A DNA stretch of 64,000 nucleotides from Mycobacterium sp. 852002-51163_SCH5372311 (GTDB taxonomy: Bacteria > Actinomycetota > Actinomycetes > Mycobacteriales > Mycobacteriaceae). Below are positions 52,153 to 60,910 of the stretch, piece after piece. The notes under the pieces were generated by a model. That model searched no databases. It worked only from the letters and a program-made list of their open reading frames with translations, and was not told the origin of the DNA. The first letter of the stretch is position 1. Each line of letters opens with the position of its first letter. Both the position numbers and the translations under genes were made by a program. The stretch lies in contig NZ_LZIJ01000124.1 in assembly GCF_001667115.1 (NCBI RefSeq), positions 1 to 64,000 on the forward strand. Reading direction: 5' to 3'.

Positions 52153-53080
52153 GGGAAGCCTCCCAAGACCGCCGCCGAGTGAGCCGCAATTGCAGCACGG
52201 TCAACACCAGCAGGATCGCGAACATCACCCACGCCAGTGCGGAGGCGTAGCCGAATTCCAGGAACGAGAACGCGTGCTGGAACAGCATGATCCCCAGGAC
52301 GTAAGTGGCGGTTTCCGGTCCGCCGTTGGCGCCGTTGAGGACATAGACCAAGTCAAACGCCTGAAACGCGTGGATGATCGAGATGACCACCACGAACGAG
52401 ATCGCCCCGCGAATCAATGGCACCGTGATGGACACAAACTGCCGAACTTCGCCCGCACCATCGATTTTGGCCGCCTCGTAGACGGTTTCCGGAACGCCCT
52501 GCATCGCCGCCAGCAAGATCACGGTGGCGAACGGCACGGCCCGCCACACACTGACCAGGCATAGCGAAACCATCGCCCACCTGGGTTCGACCAGCCATGG
52601 GATGGGGTGGATTCCGACCCAGCCGAGCATGATGTTGAGCAGCCCGCTGTCGGTGTTGAACACGAATTGCCAGATGACCGCCATCACCACCGACGAGATG
52701 GCCAACGGCAGAAATACGATGGTCCGAAAGATGCCGATACCCTTGATTTTTCGGTTCAGCATCCCGGCCACCAAGAGGCTGATGAGGAGCGTCGGCACCA
52801 CGGTCCCGACGGTGTAGATCACCGAATTGCGCAATGCGATGAGAAACAGCGGATCCGAAGTGAACAACTCGTGGAAATTCTTCAGTCCCACGAACTTCGT
52901 CGACGTGAACACGTCCCATCGCTGAAAGCTCATGTACAGCGAGAAGCCGAGCGGGAACAACATGAACACCGTCACTGCCGCCAGGTTGGGTGCGACGAAC
53001 ATCCGGCCCGCCCACGCGCGTCGGCGTGACGAGCGCCTTTTCGCGACGGCGGGCGCGGCGGCGGTGTCGGTCGATGTCAT
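52139..53080 (-). CDS. Sugar ABC transporter permease, Rv2040c-like (MalF type)
   Basis: A 313-residue permease with six or seven helices. The first helix is MFVAPNLAAVTVFMLFPLGFSLYMSF, and the EAA loop is ETVYEAAKIDGAGEVRQFVSITVPLI. The ATG overlaps the solute-binding-protein stop (ATGA). The N-terminal 35 residues are basic and disordered. It forms the membrane channel with the MalG-type partner. From memory the gene order matches Rv2038c-Rv2041c exactly. Confidence 0.92.
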   Translation of the reverse strand: MTSTDTAAAPAVAKRRSSRRRAWAGRMFVAPNLAAVTVFMLFPLGFSLYMSFQRWDVFTSTKFVGLKNFHELFTSDPLFLIALRNSVIYTVGTVVPTLLISLLVAGMLNRKIKGIGIFRTIVFLPLAISSVVMAVIWQFVFNTDSGLLNIMLGWVGIHPIPWLVEPRWAMVSLCLVSVWRAVPFATVILLAAMQGVPETVYEAAKIDGAGEVRQFVSITVPLIRGAISFVVVISIIHAFQAFDLVYVLNGANGGPETATYVLGIMLFQHAFSFLEFGYASALAWVMFAILLVLTVLQLRLTRRRSWEASRGLS

Positions 53081-54399
53081 GGGTTTCGCAGGACTTCTTC
53101 CGTGGCGCGCGATAGCGCGATCAGCGATGTCGCCGGCCGGGTTCCGCGCAGCACCGGCCCGAAGTTGCGGTCCATCAAGGCGACGACCTTTTCCCAAGCC
53201 GGAGTGATCGGCAGGCCGCCCGAGTAGGCGGGCCCTTCGGTGAGCACGGCGAGGTTGCCGACCCTGCGGTGAGCATTGGCGAATCCGTCGGAGTTCAAGG
53301 CCGACCGCAGTACCGGGACGAACAGGCAGGACTCACCGATCAAGGCCTGGCCGACCGGGCCGGCCGCGAATTTGACGAATTCCCAGGCCCGTTCCTTGCG
53401 TCGGCTGCTCGCGGAGATGGCCAGCCCGGTCGCCCCGATATCCGAGCAGGCCGGCCGGTCCTTGCGCCCCGGACCGATCGGCAACGAGGTGACGTCGAAA
53501 TCGAGCCCCTCGGCGCGGATGAATGTCTGGTAGCGCCAATGCCCACCCAGCGCCATCGCCGCTTTGCCGACCGCAAACAGGTCCGGCGTTGACATCGACT
53601 GTGTCTCCGACGCGTTGGGCGCCACCCTGTGTTTGTTGGACAGGTCGGCGTAGAACTGCACGGCGTCGACGAACGCGTCGTCACCGAAGTTGAGATGGGT
53701 CGGGTTCGTCCGCGGATTGGCCCACGCCACACCGTTGTTCATGGCGAACAAGCCCGCGGAGTAGAACGAGACCCAGGTGTTGACGAATCCCCATTGGGTA
53801 GCCCGGCCCGATCGGTCCCGTTTGGTGAGGGCCTTCGCGGCCTCGAGGAATTCGCCGAAGCTCCATGGCTTTTCCCATGTGGCGGGCGGGGACGGGACCC
53901 CGGCCTCGGCGAACAGCCGTTTGTTGTAGAACAGATAGTTGCCCGACCATTGCTCGGGAAACGCGTAGTGGCCGCTGTTGAACGTGAACGTTTCATAGAG
54001 TTCTCCGATGCTGTCGGTCTTCAGTTGGGTTGCGAACGCTTTGTCCTTCGCCAGGAAGGTGTTGAGGTCCAGCAACACCCCGCGGTCGGCGAGTTCGGCG
54101 TAGGTCAGCTCCCACGCCATCAGCACATCCGGGCACCTGCCGCCGGCGCAGAACGTCGACAGCTGTTGCATCACCCCCGGCCCGGACAGCACCGGCCGAA
54201 CCTTGATCCCCGGATGGCGGCGCTGGAATTCGTCGACGATACGCATCCGGGCGGCGGCTTCGTCCGGATTGGCCGCGAAGAAAAAGGTCAACGCATCGTC
54301 GTCGGGAGCGCAGCCGGCCGCCCACGACGGAAGCGACGCCGCGGCGAGCGCACCGGCTCCCCGCAGCAGGCTCCTGCGTCCGAACGGCCTATCGAACAT
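53077..54399 (-). CDS. Sugar ABC transporter solute-binding lipoprotein, Rv2041c-like
   Basis: A 440-residue extracytoplasmic binding protein. The signal region has a twin-arginine GRRSLLRG and a lipobox-like SWAAGC at residue about 30, so export may use Tat with lipid anchoring. The mature part is a type 1 solute-binding fold (EFQRRHPGIKVRPVLSG, FYNKRLFAEAGVPSPPATWEKPW, ALGGHWRYQTF). It captures the sugar and delivers it to the permeases. First gene of the four-gene operon. Confidence 0.92.
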   Translation of the reverse strand: MFDRPFGRRSLLRGAGALAAASLPSWAAGCAPDDDALTFFFAANPDEAAARMRIVDEFQRRHPGIKVRPVLSGPGVMQQLSTFCAGGRCPDVLMAWELTYAELADRGVLLDLNTFLAKDKAFATQLKTDSIGELYETFTFNSGHYAFPEQWSGNYLFYNKRLFAEAGVPSPPATWEKPWSFGEFLEAAKALTKRDRSGRATQWGFVNTWVSFYSAGLFAMNNGVAWANPRTNPTHLNFGDDAFVDAVQFYADLSNKHRVAPNASETQSMSTPDLFAVGKAAMALGGHWRYQTFIRAEGLDFDVTSLPIGPGRKDRPACSDIGATGLAISASSRRKERAWEFVKFAAGPVGQALIGESCLFVPVLRSALNSDGFANAHRRVGNLAVLTEGPAYSGGLPITPAWEKVVALMDRNFGPVLRGTRPATSLIALSRATEEVLRNP

Positions 54400-54487
54400 G
54401 ATGTCCCGATCCTGGTCCGTCGCTGGTCAACCCGCCAGCGTTTGAGAACCTTGGTACCGGACTGGGCTGTGGTCTGCCTGAGGATCG

Positions 54488-55384
54488 TCAGCCCGGCAAC
54501 GTGAGAACGGCCCGGTGCACATCGGCGGTGATGTCGATTGAGCGGATCCGGTCGTCGTCGTCGAACCCGATCCGGAGCAGCGTGTGCGCGCGTCCTGCCG
54601 GTGCGACTGCAATACCCGGGACTCCGTCGATCAACAGCACGGCACCCAGCTGCGCGCGCTGGGCGAACAGTCGGGTCTCCTCGGCGACCTCCCTGGCCCC
54701 GCGCAGCTCCGTCGGCACAAGGTCGGGATCCAGGTCGGGAACCAGCACGCGGTCGACCCGGCGGACGACGTCGGGGGCCAGCAGATCGAGCAACGTCGCA
54801 ATGTCACCACCGCGCGAGGCCGCCATGAACGCGTCGACGATCTCGACGTGCTTGGCCATCCGCGGCGGCTGAGCCACACGATCCGCATGTACTCGACCAC
54901 GGGCCCGGCTGGCGAGCTTTTTCGCGGCCGCAGGCGACCGGTCCAAAAGATCGGCGATGGTCTCGAACGGCACGGCGAACACGTCGTGCAACACGAAAGC
55001 CACCCGCTGGGCGGGCGAGAGCCGATCGAGAACGACGAGCAGCGCGCGGCCGACCGAGTCCACCAGTAATGCGTCCTCGTCGGCCGGTGCGGCCACTCTC
55101 CCGGTCACTCGGTCCAGTTCTTCCGGCCCCGCCAGCGGCCACTCGGCTCGACGCTTGCGAGCTTTGAGCTGGTCAAGGGCCTCGCGCGCGGTGATCGTCG
55201 TCAACCAGCCGGTGAGGTTGTCGACGACGCCGAAATCCGAGCGGCTGGCTCTCAGCCACGCCGATTGCACCGCGTCGTCGGCGTCGGCGACGGAGCCGAG
55301 CAGCTGGAACGCGACCGATCTGAGGTGTCGCCGGTCCGCATCGAACCGTCGCGCCAACTCGGCGACATCTTTCGGTGCTTGCAT
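54488..55384 (-). CDS. ECF41-type sigma factor with SnoaL-like C-terminal domain
   Basis: A 298-residue sigma factor. Sigma-2 (ARRFDADRRHLRSVAFQLLGSVADADDAVQ, with WLTTITAREALDQLKARKRR) and sigma-4 (LSPAQRVAFVLHDVFAVPFETIADLLDRSPAAAKKLASRARGRV) are followed by a SnoaL/NTF2-like domain (VDAFMAASRGGDIATLLDLLAPDVV). ECF41 and SigJ-type factors use this domain in place of an anti-sigma factor. It is divergent from a DoxX gene, the typical ECF41 neighbour class. ATG start. Confidence 0.9.
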   Translation of the reverse strand: MQAPKDVAELARRFDADRRHLRSVAFQLLGSVADADDAVQSAWLRASRSDFGVVDNLTGWLTTITAREALDQLKARKRRAEWPLAGPEELDRVTGRVAAPADEDALLVDSVGRALLVVLDRLSPAQRVAFVLHDVFAVPFETIADLLDRSPAAAKKLASRARGRVHADRVAQPPRMAKHVEIVDAFMAASRGGDIATLLDLLAPDVVRRVDRVLVPDLDPDLVPTELRGAREVAEETRLFAQRAQLGAVLLIDGVPGIAVAPAGRAHTLLRIGFDDDDRIRSIDITADVHRAVLTLPG

Positions 55385-55385
55385 G

Positions 55386-55412
55386 GGTCACCTTTCCAGC
55401 GCAGGAGTCGTC
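55386..55412 (+). promoter_or_regulatory. Candidate ECF41 promoter driving the DoxX gene
   Basis: GGTCACC (55386-55392) and CGTC (55409-55412) are separated by exactly 16 bases. The ECF41 consensus as I recall it is TGTCACA-N16-CGTC. The motif points to the DoxX gene 50 bases downstream and starts just next to the sigma gene start codon. Confidence 0.55.
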
Positions 55413-55462
55413 AAGAAGACGACACAACCTTCAACCGATGTCCTGCAGAGGAGACCAACACC

Positions 55463-55819
55463 ATGACCATAGACACCGTTTTCATCGCGGTCACGGCCAC
55501 CACCGCCGTCGTCACCGCGGGAATCGCCATAGCCGACTTCGTTCCTGCCGATTTCGTGCTGGCCAACTCGGCCGAGGTCGGTGTGCCGCGGCCGTGGTTA
55601 CCGGCACTCGGGGCGGCCAAACTGGCCGGTGCCGTCGGACTGGTCATCGGGCTTCTTGGCTTGCGGGCGTTGGGAATTGCCGCCGCGGCCGGTCTGGTTT
55701 TGTTCTTCGTCGGCGCGGTCGTGACCCACCTGAGGGCCAAGGTTCTCTACAACATCGCCTTTCCGGGCGCCTACTTACTGCTGTCGACGGCGTCGCTGGC
55801 GCTGATGGTGGCCCATTGA
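55463..55819 (+). CDS. DoxX-family membrane protein
   Basis: A 118-residue four-helix membrane protein of the DoxX/DoxD-like family (VFIAVTATTAVVTAGIAIADFV, PWLPALGAAKLAGAVGLVIGLLGLRALGIAAAAGLVLFFVGAVVTHLRAK). Such proteins are linked to thiol or quinone redox and are frequent ECF41 targets. GAGGAG precedes the ATG by about 10 bases. Divergent from the ECF41 sigma gene. Confidence 0.85.
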   Translation: MTIDTVFIAVTATTAVVTAGIAIADFVPADFVLANSAEVGVPRPWLPALGAAKLAGAVGLVIGLLGLRALGIAAAAGLVLFFVGAVVTHLRAKVLYNIAFPGAYLLLSTASLALMVAH

Positions 55820-55855
55820 GCAGTGTTCGGCGTTGAGCCATGGCCAGCAGCGCGA

Positions 55856-56656
55856 TCAGGCCGGAAAGTAGCGAAGCCGGTTGATGCTGTTGCCCCGCCC
55901 CGCCGTGTCGGCGAACAGGATGCCGCGCCCGTGAGTCGAGTTGAGCCCGACCGTGACCGTAGGTCCCGCGCCGTTGATCTTGGTCCAGCTGGAACCTTTG
56001 AGTTGTTCGATGAGTTCGATGATGTCAAACGGCTCGCCGTCGCCCAAAGTAATTGGCGCAGTGGAGGATAGCGCACGCAGCGCCGCGGACTTGTCGGCCC
56101 GCGCGACGGCTTGCAGGAAATTTTCCACCAGGCGCTTGTGGCGCGCGCCCGGACGGCGAAAGCCCGCCAGGAAACCCGCGGCGCCACCCACGCCCTGATT
56201 GCTCAACAAACCTCTGGACAGTTTCACGGCAGGGGCCAGCGCGGACCGTCCGGATCGCAGGAACTGCAGCATCATGGCAGGCAACTCCCAATAAGCCCGT
56301 AGTCGGGCGATTTTCCACTCGCCGTTGACCTCTCGGAGGTCGTACCGGAGAAACGCGGGAATGTACATCGTCACGCCCGGACCCATCGCCACCTCCAGTT
56401 CGAGATCGCGCAACACGGTGGAGCCGGAAACGATATCGAGGTCACGATGAAATTTGATGTCCCGCGGACCGATGAAGGTGTCATAGAAGCGCTCGATCCG
56501 CTCATGCCCCACGTGCGGCTGCGATCCCACCGGGTCTTCGACCTGGGCGTCGCTGGTGAACAGCTGCACCCAGCCGTTGCGGTCGTGCGCGGCGGCTGCC
56601 TGCGGGGATCGCTCCACTGTGGCCAACAGATCGTCGCGATTCTTCGGTGCTGCCAT
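55856..56656 (-). CDS. SnoaL/NTF2-like protein, Rv2042c-type
   Basis: A 266-residue protein with two SnoaL-like folds: residues about 5-125 (DRNGWVQLFTSDAQVEDPVGS...GHERIERFYDTFIGPRDIKF) and about 165-266 (KRLVENFLQAVARADKSAALRALSSTAPITLGDGE). Matches the M. tuberculosis gene next to pncA. The ATG shares one base with the pncA stop (TGATG), so it is co-translated. Ligand or activity is unknown; NTF2-like pockets often bind small hydrophobic molecules. Confidence 0.87.
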   Translation of the reverse strand: MAAPKNRDDLLATVERSPQAAAAHDRNGWVQLFTSDAQVEDPVGSQPHVGHERIERFYDTFIGPRDIKFHRDLDIVSGSTVLRDLELEVAMGPGVTMYIPAFLRYDLREVNGEWKIARLRAYWELPAMMLQFLRSGRSALAPAVKLSRGLLSNQGVGGAAGFLAGFRRPGARHKRLVENFLQAVARADKSAALRALSSTAPITLGDGEPFDIIELIEQLKGSSWTKINGAGPTVTVGLNSTHGRGILFADTAGRGNSINRLRYFPA

Positions 56657-57216
56657 CAGCCGCTCCCGGCCAACGCGACGCCGGCTCCGCGCATCTCCAC
56701 CAGAGCCTTTTCAGTGGTATCGGCCGACACCCCAGCTGTCAGGTGCACCAGAACCCGGGTGGCCAAGCCGGCTCTTGCGGCGTCCACGGCGGTGCGCCGG
56801 ACGCAGTGATCAGTGGCCAGCCCCACTATGTCGACCTGGTCGACTTCGCGCTGGCGCAGCCATTCGCGCAGCGGGGTCCCGTGCTCGTCGACGCCTTCGA
56901 AGCCGCTGTAGCCGGCGTCGTAGGCGCCTTTCCGGAAGACCACTTCGATGGGGCCGGTGTCGAGGTCGGGGTGAAACTCCGCACCCGGGGTGTCGGCGAT
57001 GCAATGCGGTGGCCACGACGACGAGAAGTCGGGCCGGTCAGAGAAATGGTCTCCCGGGTCGATGTGGAAGTCCTTGGTAGCCAGCACATGCTGATAACCC
57101 GGGTCACCGGCCAGGTAGTTGTTGATCGCGCGGGCCACCGCAGCGCCGCCGGTGACCGCCAGCGAACCCCCTTCGCAGAAATCGTTCTGCACGTCGACGA
57201 TGATCAGGGCCCGCAC
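56656..57216 (-). CDS. pncA: Nicotinamidase/pyrazinamidase PncA
   Basis: A 186-residue amidohydrolase, the exact M. tuberculosis PncA length. Catalytic Asp8, Lys96 and Cys138 and the metal ligands Asp49, His51, His57 and His71 are all present. It converts nicotinamide to nicotinic acid in NAD recycling and activates pyrazinamide. His57 is intact, unlike in M. bovis, so enzyme function is expected. GTG start, no clear Shine-Dalgarno. Rv2042c-type gene follows directly as in M. tuberculosis. The region before the start is short and shared with the divergent DoxX-hendecad gene. Confidence 0.95.
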   Translation of the reverse strand: MRALIIVDVQNDFCEGGSLAVTGGAAVARAINNYLAGDPGYQHVLATKDFHIDPGDHFSDRPDFSSSWPPHCIADTPGAEFHPDLDTGPIEVVFRKGAYDAGYSGFEGVDEHGTPLREWLRQREVDQVDIVGLATDHCVRRTAVDAARAGLATRVLVHLTAGVSADTTEKALVEMRGAGVALAGSG

Positions 57217-57310
57217 ACGACAACCCTAGCCTCGGGAGAGGCTCGAGATAGCCCTGCCACCTGCAGTCCTGGGATTGTTTGCCAGTCAGCCAGTGGGGTA
57301 ATCCACGGCA

Positions 57311-58360
57311 ATGTTGATCCGTAGAATCGCGCGACCCATGCTGTCGGCAGTGTTCATCGGCCAGGGAGTGGATTCCCTGCTCAACCCCAAGCGGGCGGCG
57401 CAAGCCGCCGCGCCTGCGGTAGACGGCCTGCGTTCCATGCCAGATGCGGTGAGCAGCAACGTTCCGAGCGACCCCGAGACGTTCGCAAAGATCAACGCGG
57501 CCGTCCAGATCGGCGGCGGGCTGCTGCTGGCCGCCGGCCGGATGCCCCGCGTCGCCTCGGCCGCGCTGGCGCTGACCGTGATACCCGCCAACCTCGGCGC
57601 GCACATGTTCTGGACTGAATCCGATCCCGACCGCAAAGCCGAGCAGCGGCGTGCTTTCTTGGCCGACGTCAGCCTGCTGGGCGGGCTGATCATCGCCTCG
57701 GCCGATACCGAGGGCAAGCCGTCGCTGGGGTGGCGCGGTCGCCGGGCCGCCGAACGGCTTTCTGGGGCGGTGACCTCGGCGCTGCCTGGTTCTGACGACG
57801 GCCTGCTCGACTCGGACCTCGGCGAGAGGATCGTGCACGGCCTGCAGGCCGGCGCCGAGCGCGGTCGCGAACTCGCCAGCACAGCGGCCGAACGCAGCGC
57901 GCCATATGCCGAAGCCGCGCTCGAGCGTGGCCGCGAACTGGCCAGCACCGCAGCCGAACGCAGCGCGCCGTACGCCGAAGCCGCGCTCGAACGTGGCCGC
58001 GAACTGGCCAGCACCGCCGCCGAACGCAGCGCGCCGCTGGCCAAGAAAGCACGCAAGCGCTCCAAGAAGCTGGCCCGTACCGCCCGGGAGCGTGGCCTGG
58101 ACCTCGCCGAAACCACCCGGGAACGCGGGCTGGACCTGGCCGAAGCCGCCAGGGAACGCGGGCTGGACCTCGCCGAGATTGCCCGCGAGCGCGGGCTGGA
58201 CCTCGCCGATACCGCACGCCACCAGGGCAGCCAGTTCGCCGACACGGCGGTGGCGCGTGGCAGTGCATGGGCCGATGCCGCGCGGGACCGTATCGACGAA
58301 GTGGGCAGCGATGGCCGCACCCGCAAACTCCGGCGTAAGGTCAAGCGCCGTTTGCGCTAG
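57311..58360 (+). CDS. DoxX-family membrane protein with long 11-residue-repeat tail
   Basis: A 349-residue protein. Residues 1-140 are a DoxX-like four-helix membrane domain (RPMLSAVFIGQGVDSLLNP, VQIGGGLLLAAGRMPRVASAALALTVIP). Residues about 183-330 are repeats: three 22-residue units starting ERGRELASTAAERSAP, then 11-residue units of the form RERGLDLAETT/A about six times, and a basic end. Eleven-residue periodicity indicates a right-handed coiled coil or an amphipathic helix that lies on a membrane, as in LEA or apolipoprotein proteins. ATG start. Its stop abuts the convergent gluconokinase stop. Confidence 0.85.
   Translation: MLIRRIARPMLSAVFIGQGVDSLLNPKRAAQAAAPAVDGLRSMPDAVSSNVPSDPETFAKINAAVQIGGGLLLAAGRMPRVASAALALTVIPANLGAHMFWTESDPDRKAEQRRAFLADVSLLGGLIIASADTEGKPSLGWRGRRAAERLSGAVTSALPGSDDGLLDSDLGERIVHGLQAGAERGRELASTAAERSAPYAEAALERGRELASTAAERSAPYAEAALERGRELASTAAERSAPLAKKARKRSKKLARTARERGLDLAETTRERGLDLAEAARERGLDLAEIARERGLDLADTARHQGSQFADTAVARGSAWADAARDRIDEVGSDGRTRKLRRKVKRRLR
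57857..58249 (+). repeat. Tandem DNA repeats encoding the DoxX tail
   Basis: Three 66-base units (57857-57922, 57923-57988, 57989-58054) are followed, after a lysine-rich spacer, by 33-base units from 58085 (58085-58117, 58118-58150, 58151-58183, 58184-58216, then degenerate). 66 is twice 33, so the whole tail is built from 11-codon units. Copy number may vary between strains. Confidence 0.9.
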
Positions 58361-58864
58361 CTAGCGTTCGGCATCCGGCGCGGCGCCGGCGGGGAAAGCC
58401 TCGACGATGGACTGAACGTCCAGGCCGGCATCGACGGTGACCCCCGCCTCGTCTTCACCGAGCGGTTCCAGGGCATCGAATTGCGACCGCAGCAGCTCGG
58501 CAGGCATGAAATGGTCTGGTCTGCCAGCCAATCGGCGCTGAATCATCTCTGGAGAACCGCTGAGGTGCAGAAACCGGGTGCCCGCGCAGTGCTGGCGCAG
58601 CTGGTCGCGGTACTTGCGTTTGAGCGCCGAACAACTCGCCACGCCGCCGTCGGCATGGTCGGCCAGCCAGTCACCGACCCGTTCCAGCCAGGGGTAGCGA
58701 TCGTCGTCGTCGAGCGGTTGCCCCGCGGTCATTTTCGCGATATTGGCCGGCGGGTGCAGGCTGTCGGCGTCAACGAAGGGCACCCGAAGCCGTCGCGCGA
58801 GAGCGGCACCCACCGTCGACTTGCCCGAGCCGGCGACACCCATCACCACGACTGTCTTGGACAT
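58361..58864 (-). CDS. gntK: Gluconokinase
   Basis: A 167-residue P-loop kinase. GVAGSGKST (9-17) binds ATP; DADSLHPPANIAKMTAGQPLDDDDRYPWL is the gluconate-site signature; LKRKYRDQLR and SPEMIQRRLAGRPDHFMP follow. It phosphorylates D-gluconate to 6-phosphogluconate for the pentose phosphate route. ATG start. The kinase/CrtC-like gene lies upstream on the same strand with a 4-base gap, so they are likely co-transcribed. Confidence 0.92.
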   Translation of the reverse strand: MSKTVVVMGVAGSGKSTVGAALARRLRVPFVDADSLHPPANIAKMTAGQPLDDDDRYPWLERVGDWLADHADGGVASCSALKRKYRDQLRQHCAGTRFLHLSGSPEMIQRRLAGRPDHFMPAELLRSQFDALEPLGEDEAGVTVDAGLDVQSIVEAFPAGAAPDAER

Positions 58865-58868
58865 GTGC

Positions 58869-60905
58869 TCAAGTCTGGTTGCGATTCCATTCCATCCAGC
58901 CGACGCCGGTGCGCCCGTCCGCGGTGCTGACGCTGACCCAGGCCCGCGGGAAGTGGCTCACCCGTCCATCGATGGACGTCAGGAGCACGGGCGCGTGCGC
59001 GACTACGGCAATGTCGGCGTCGATATTCGCCGCGCCGCCGCTCGGGCCCAGATGCAGCGTCGTATGTTGCGGTAATCCGTTGGCGCCGAAGGCTTCTCGA
59101 GTGTTCACTGTCTGCAGCTCGGCGACCTGCCGGTCGGGGGCCTGTAAGTAGCCGATGCCCATCGCGGGAGTGTTCGGAATCTTGACCTGCAGCCCGTGCA
59201 GATGGCTGCCGTCGTCCAGGTGCAGCGCGCTCCACATCCAGTCCATGCTCCACCAGTCGCGTACTCCCCAGGAGTGGTCACGCTGTCCGGGAACCGAGTC
59301 GATGCGGTAGGTCTTGTCGTCGACGGTGACTGTCCCCGAGACAATGCACGGAATCTCGTAGCGTGTGGTCACCCGGTATTTGTACGGGACGCCGTCGGTG
59401 ATCCACTCCAAATTCATGGCCACCTCGACGGGAGAGCCGGGTTCGCCGCGCAGTAAGGCCGACGGGTCGGGATAAGCCTCTCCCCGTCCGCGCAGTTCGA
59501 CGCGATACGTCCGCAGCGGCGAGCCGGCCGAGTGGCCGACTTCGACGGCGCCTCCGCGCAGCACCCACGGGTCTTCGGGCAGCGGGACTTCGACCTCCAC
59601 GAGCGCGACGGTCGGCAGGTCGGGTCCGCACAGCAGTGCGTGCACCCACGCCATCTGCTGGTTCGCGACCAGCCCGACCCGGAACCAGCCACCCAATCCC
59701 TGTGCCGCATCGACGAAGTCGGCGTACCAGCTCTCGCTCCACAGCGGCTCGGCCGTCGCGGTATGAGCGAGTTCGTCGTCCTCCGACGGCCGCAGCGGCT
59801 CCGGTGCCGCCGGGGCAGGCAAAGTTGCCAACGCGTCGGTGTCCAGCACGTGGTCGCAGTGCCGTTGCAGCATCGTCATGAACATCCGGTCGCCCCGATC
59901 GGTGCGTTCCACCAGCATCGACGAGACGATCGCCATCATCACCCCGAAAAAGCTCTGCCGCCGCACTCCCTCGCGGACGTCGGCGAGCGTGATCGGGGCG
60001 CCGGGACCGAGCGGCTCGTGATAGGCCCTCAGCAATGTGTCGTGCTGTTCGCGACGATCCGGCGTCGGCAGGGCGCAGCCCAAGAAGTACGCCAGGTCGG
60101 TCAGCGCCGGACCCCACGAAACGGTCTGCCAATCGACCACGGTCAGCGCCCGGTCAGCCCCCGCCTGGCCGAACAGCATGTTGTCCAGCCGGTAATCGCC
60201 GTGCACCAGGCCCTGCATGCCGCCGCCCTCAGCGGCACGATCCGCCTCCTGCGCGAGGTACGCGTCGAATGAGGCGACCAGGGCTTCGCACACCACGCGG
60301 TGGGCCGGGGCGATCCGGTCGGCGTAGCGGTCGACGAAGCCGGCATAGAGTGCAGTGATCGTCGCCTGGGTCAGTGGAGCCTCGCGGTTGAGCCACGGCG
60401 CTTCGGCCAGGGCCTCATCTCCCAGCAGCGGGCCGTGCAAGCGGCCCAATTCGGCGACGGCGATTGCCGCCTGTTCGTTTGTGGCGCCGGCGATTTCGTC
60501 GCCGACGACCGCCGGGCCGGCGTCGCCGAGCAGCAAGTCGAATGCGCCCGTCGACGCGTCGACCATCGCGTGGTAGCACGGCGCTATCGGCCCGCAGAGC
60601 CGTGGCGCGATGTCGCGGTAGAAGCGGACTTCACGCTCGTAAAGGCCCAGAGCCAGGCCGGTCTGCCGGCTCACCGGGTCGGTTGCCGCGACCTTCAGCA
60701 CTACCGACGCGGGACGGCCCGGTTCGGCTTGTGGGTCCGCATATGTCAGTAGGACGCGGTAGCACTCGCTCATCTGTCCGGTGCCGATGCGCTCTACGGC
60801 GAAATCGGCGACGGTTCCGGCGCCGATCGTGGTGGTCAGCCATGGCGCGGTGAGATCGCCCGGCCGTTCGATGATGTGGGTGTCTTGCTCGGGGCTGGGG
60901 GCCAT
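58869..60905 (-). CDS. Aminoglycoside-phosphotransferase-like kinase fused to a CrtC-like lipocalin domain
   Basis: A 678-residue fusion. Residues 1-370 are an APH/choline-kinase-like domain with the catalytic HGDYRLDN (about 235-242) and DWQ (about 258). Residues about 400-678 are a two-lobed beta-rich domain like hydroxyneurosporene-synthase/AttH-like proteins (WSESWYADFVDAAQGLGGWFRVGL, GQRDHSWGVRDWW, WSALHLDDGSHLHG). The ligand is probably a lipid or terpenoid that is phosphorylated by the first domain. ATG 5 bases after lipT. Standing between lipT and gntK, it is co-transcribed with them. No equivalent in M. tuberculosis lipT neighbourhood as I recall. Confidence 0.84.
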   Translation of the reverse strand: MAPSPEQDTHIIERPGDLTAPWLTTTIGAGTVADFAVERIGTGQMSECYRVLLTYADPQAEPGRPASVVLKVAATDPVSRQTGLALGLYEREVRFYRDIAPRLCGPIAPCYHAMVDASTGAFDLLLGDAGPAVVGDEIAGATNEQAAIAVAELGRLHGPLLGDEALAEAPWLNREAPLTQATITALYAGFVDRYADRIAPAHRVVCEALVASFDAYLAQEADRAAEGGGMQGLVHGDYRLDNMLFGQAGADRALTVVDWQTVSWGPALTDLAYFLGCALPTPDRREQHDTLLRAYHEPLGPGAPITLADVREGVRRQSFFGVMMAIVSSMLVERTDRGDRMFMTMLQRHCDHVLDTDALATLPAPAAPEPLRPSEDDELAHTATAEPLWSESWYADFVDAAQGLGGWFRVGLVANQQMAWVHALLCGPDLPTVALVEVEVPLPEDPWVLRGGAVEVGHSAGSPLRTYRVELRGRGEAYPDPSALLRGEPGSPVEVAMNLEWITDGVPYKYRVTTRYEIPCIVSGTVTVDDKTYRIDSVPGQRDHSWGVRDWWSMDWMWSALHLDDGSHLHGLQVKIPNTPAMGIGYLQAPDRQVAELQTVNTREAFGANGLPQHTTLHLGPSGGAANIDADIAVVAHAPVLLTSIDGRVSHFPRAWVSVSTADGRTGVGWMEWNRNQT

Positions 60906-60910
60906 GAGGA

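Noticed and set aside
57104..58222. 372-codon minus-strand frame with Gly/Phe/Gln repeats
   Set aside because: It is the reverse of the DoxX tandem repeats and copies their periodicity; the plus-strand reading gives a proper DoxX domain.
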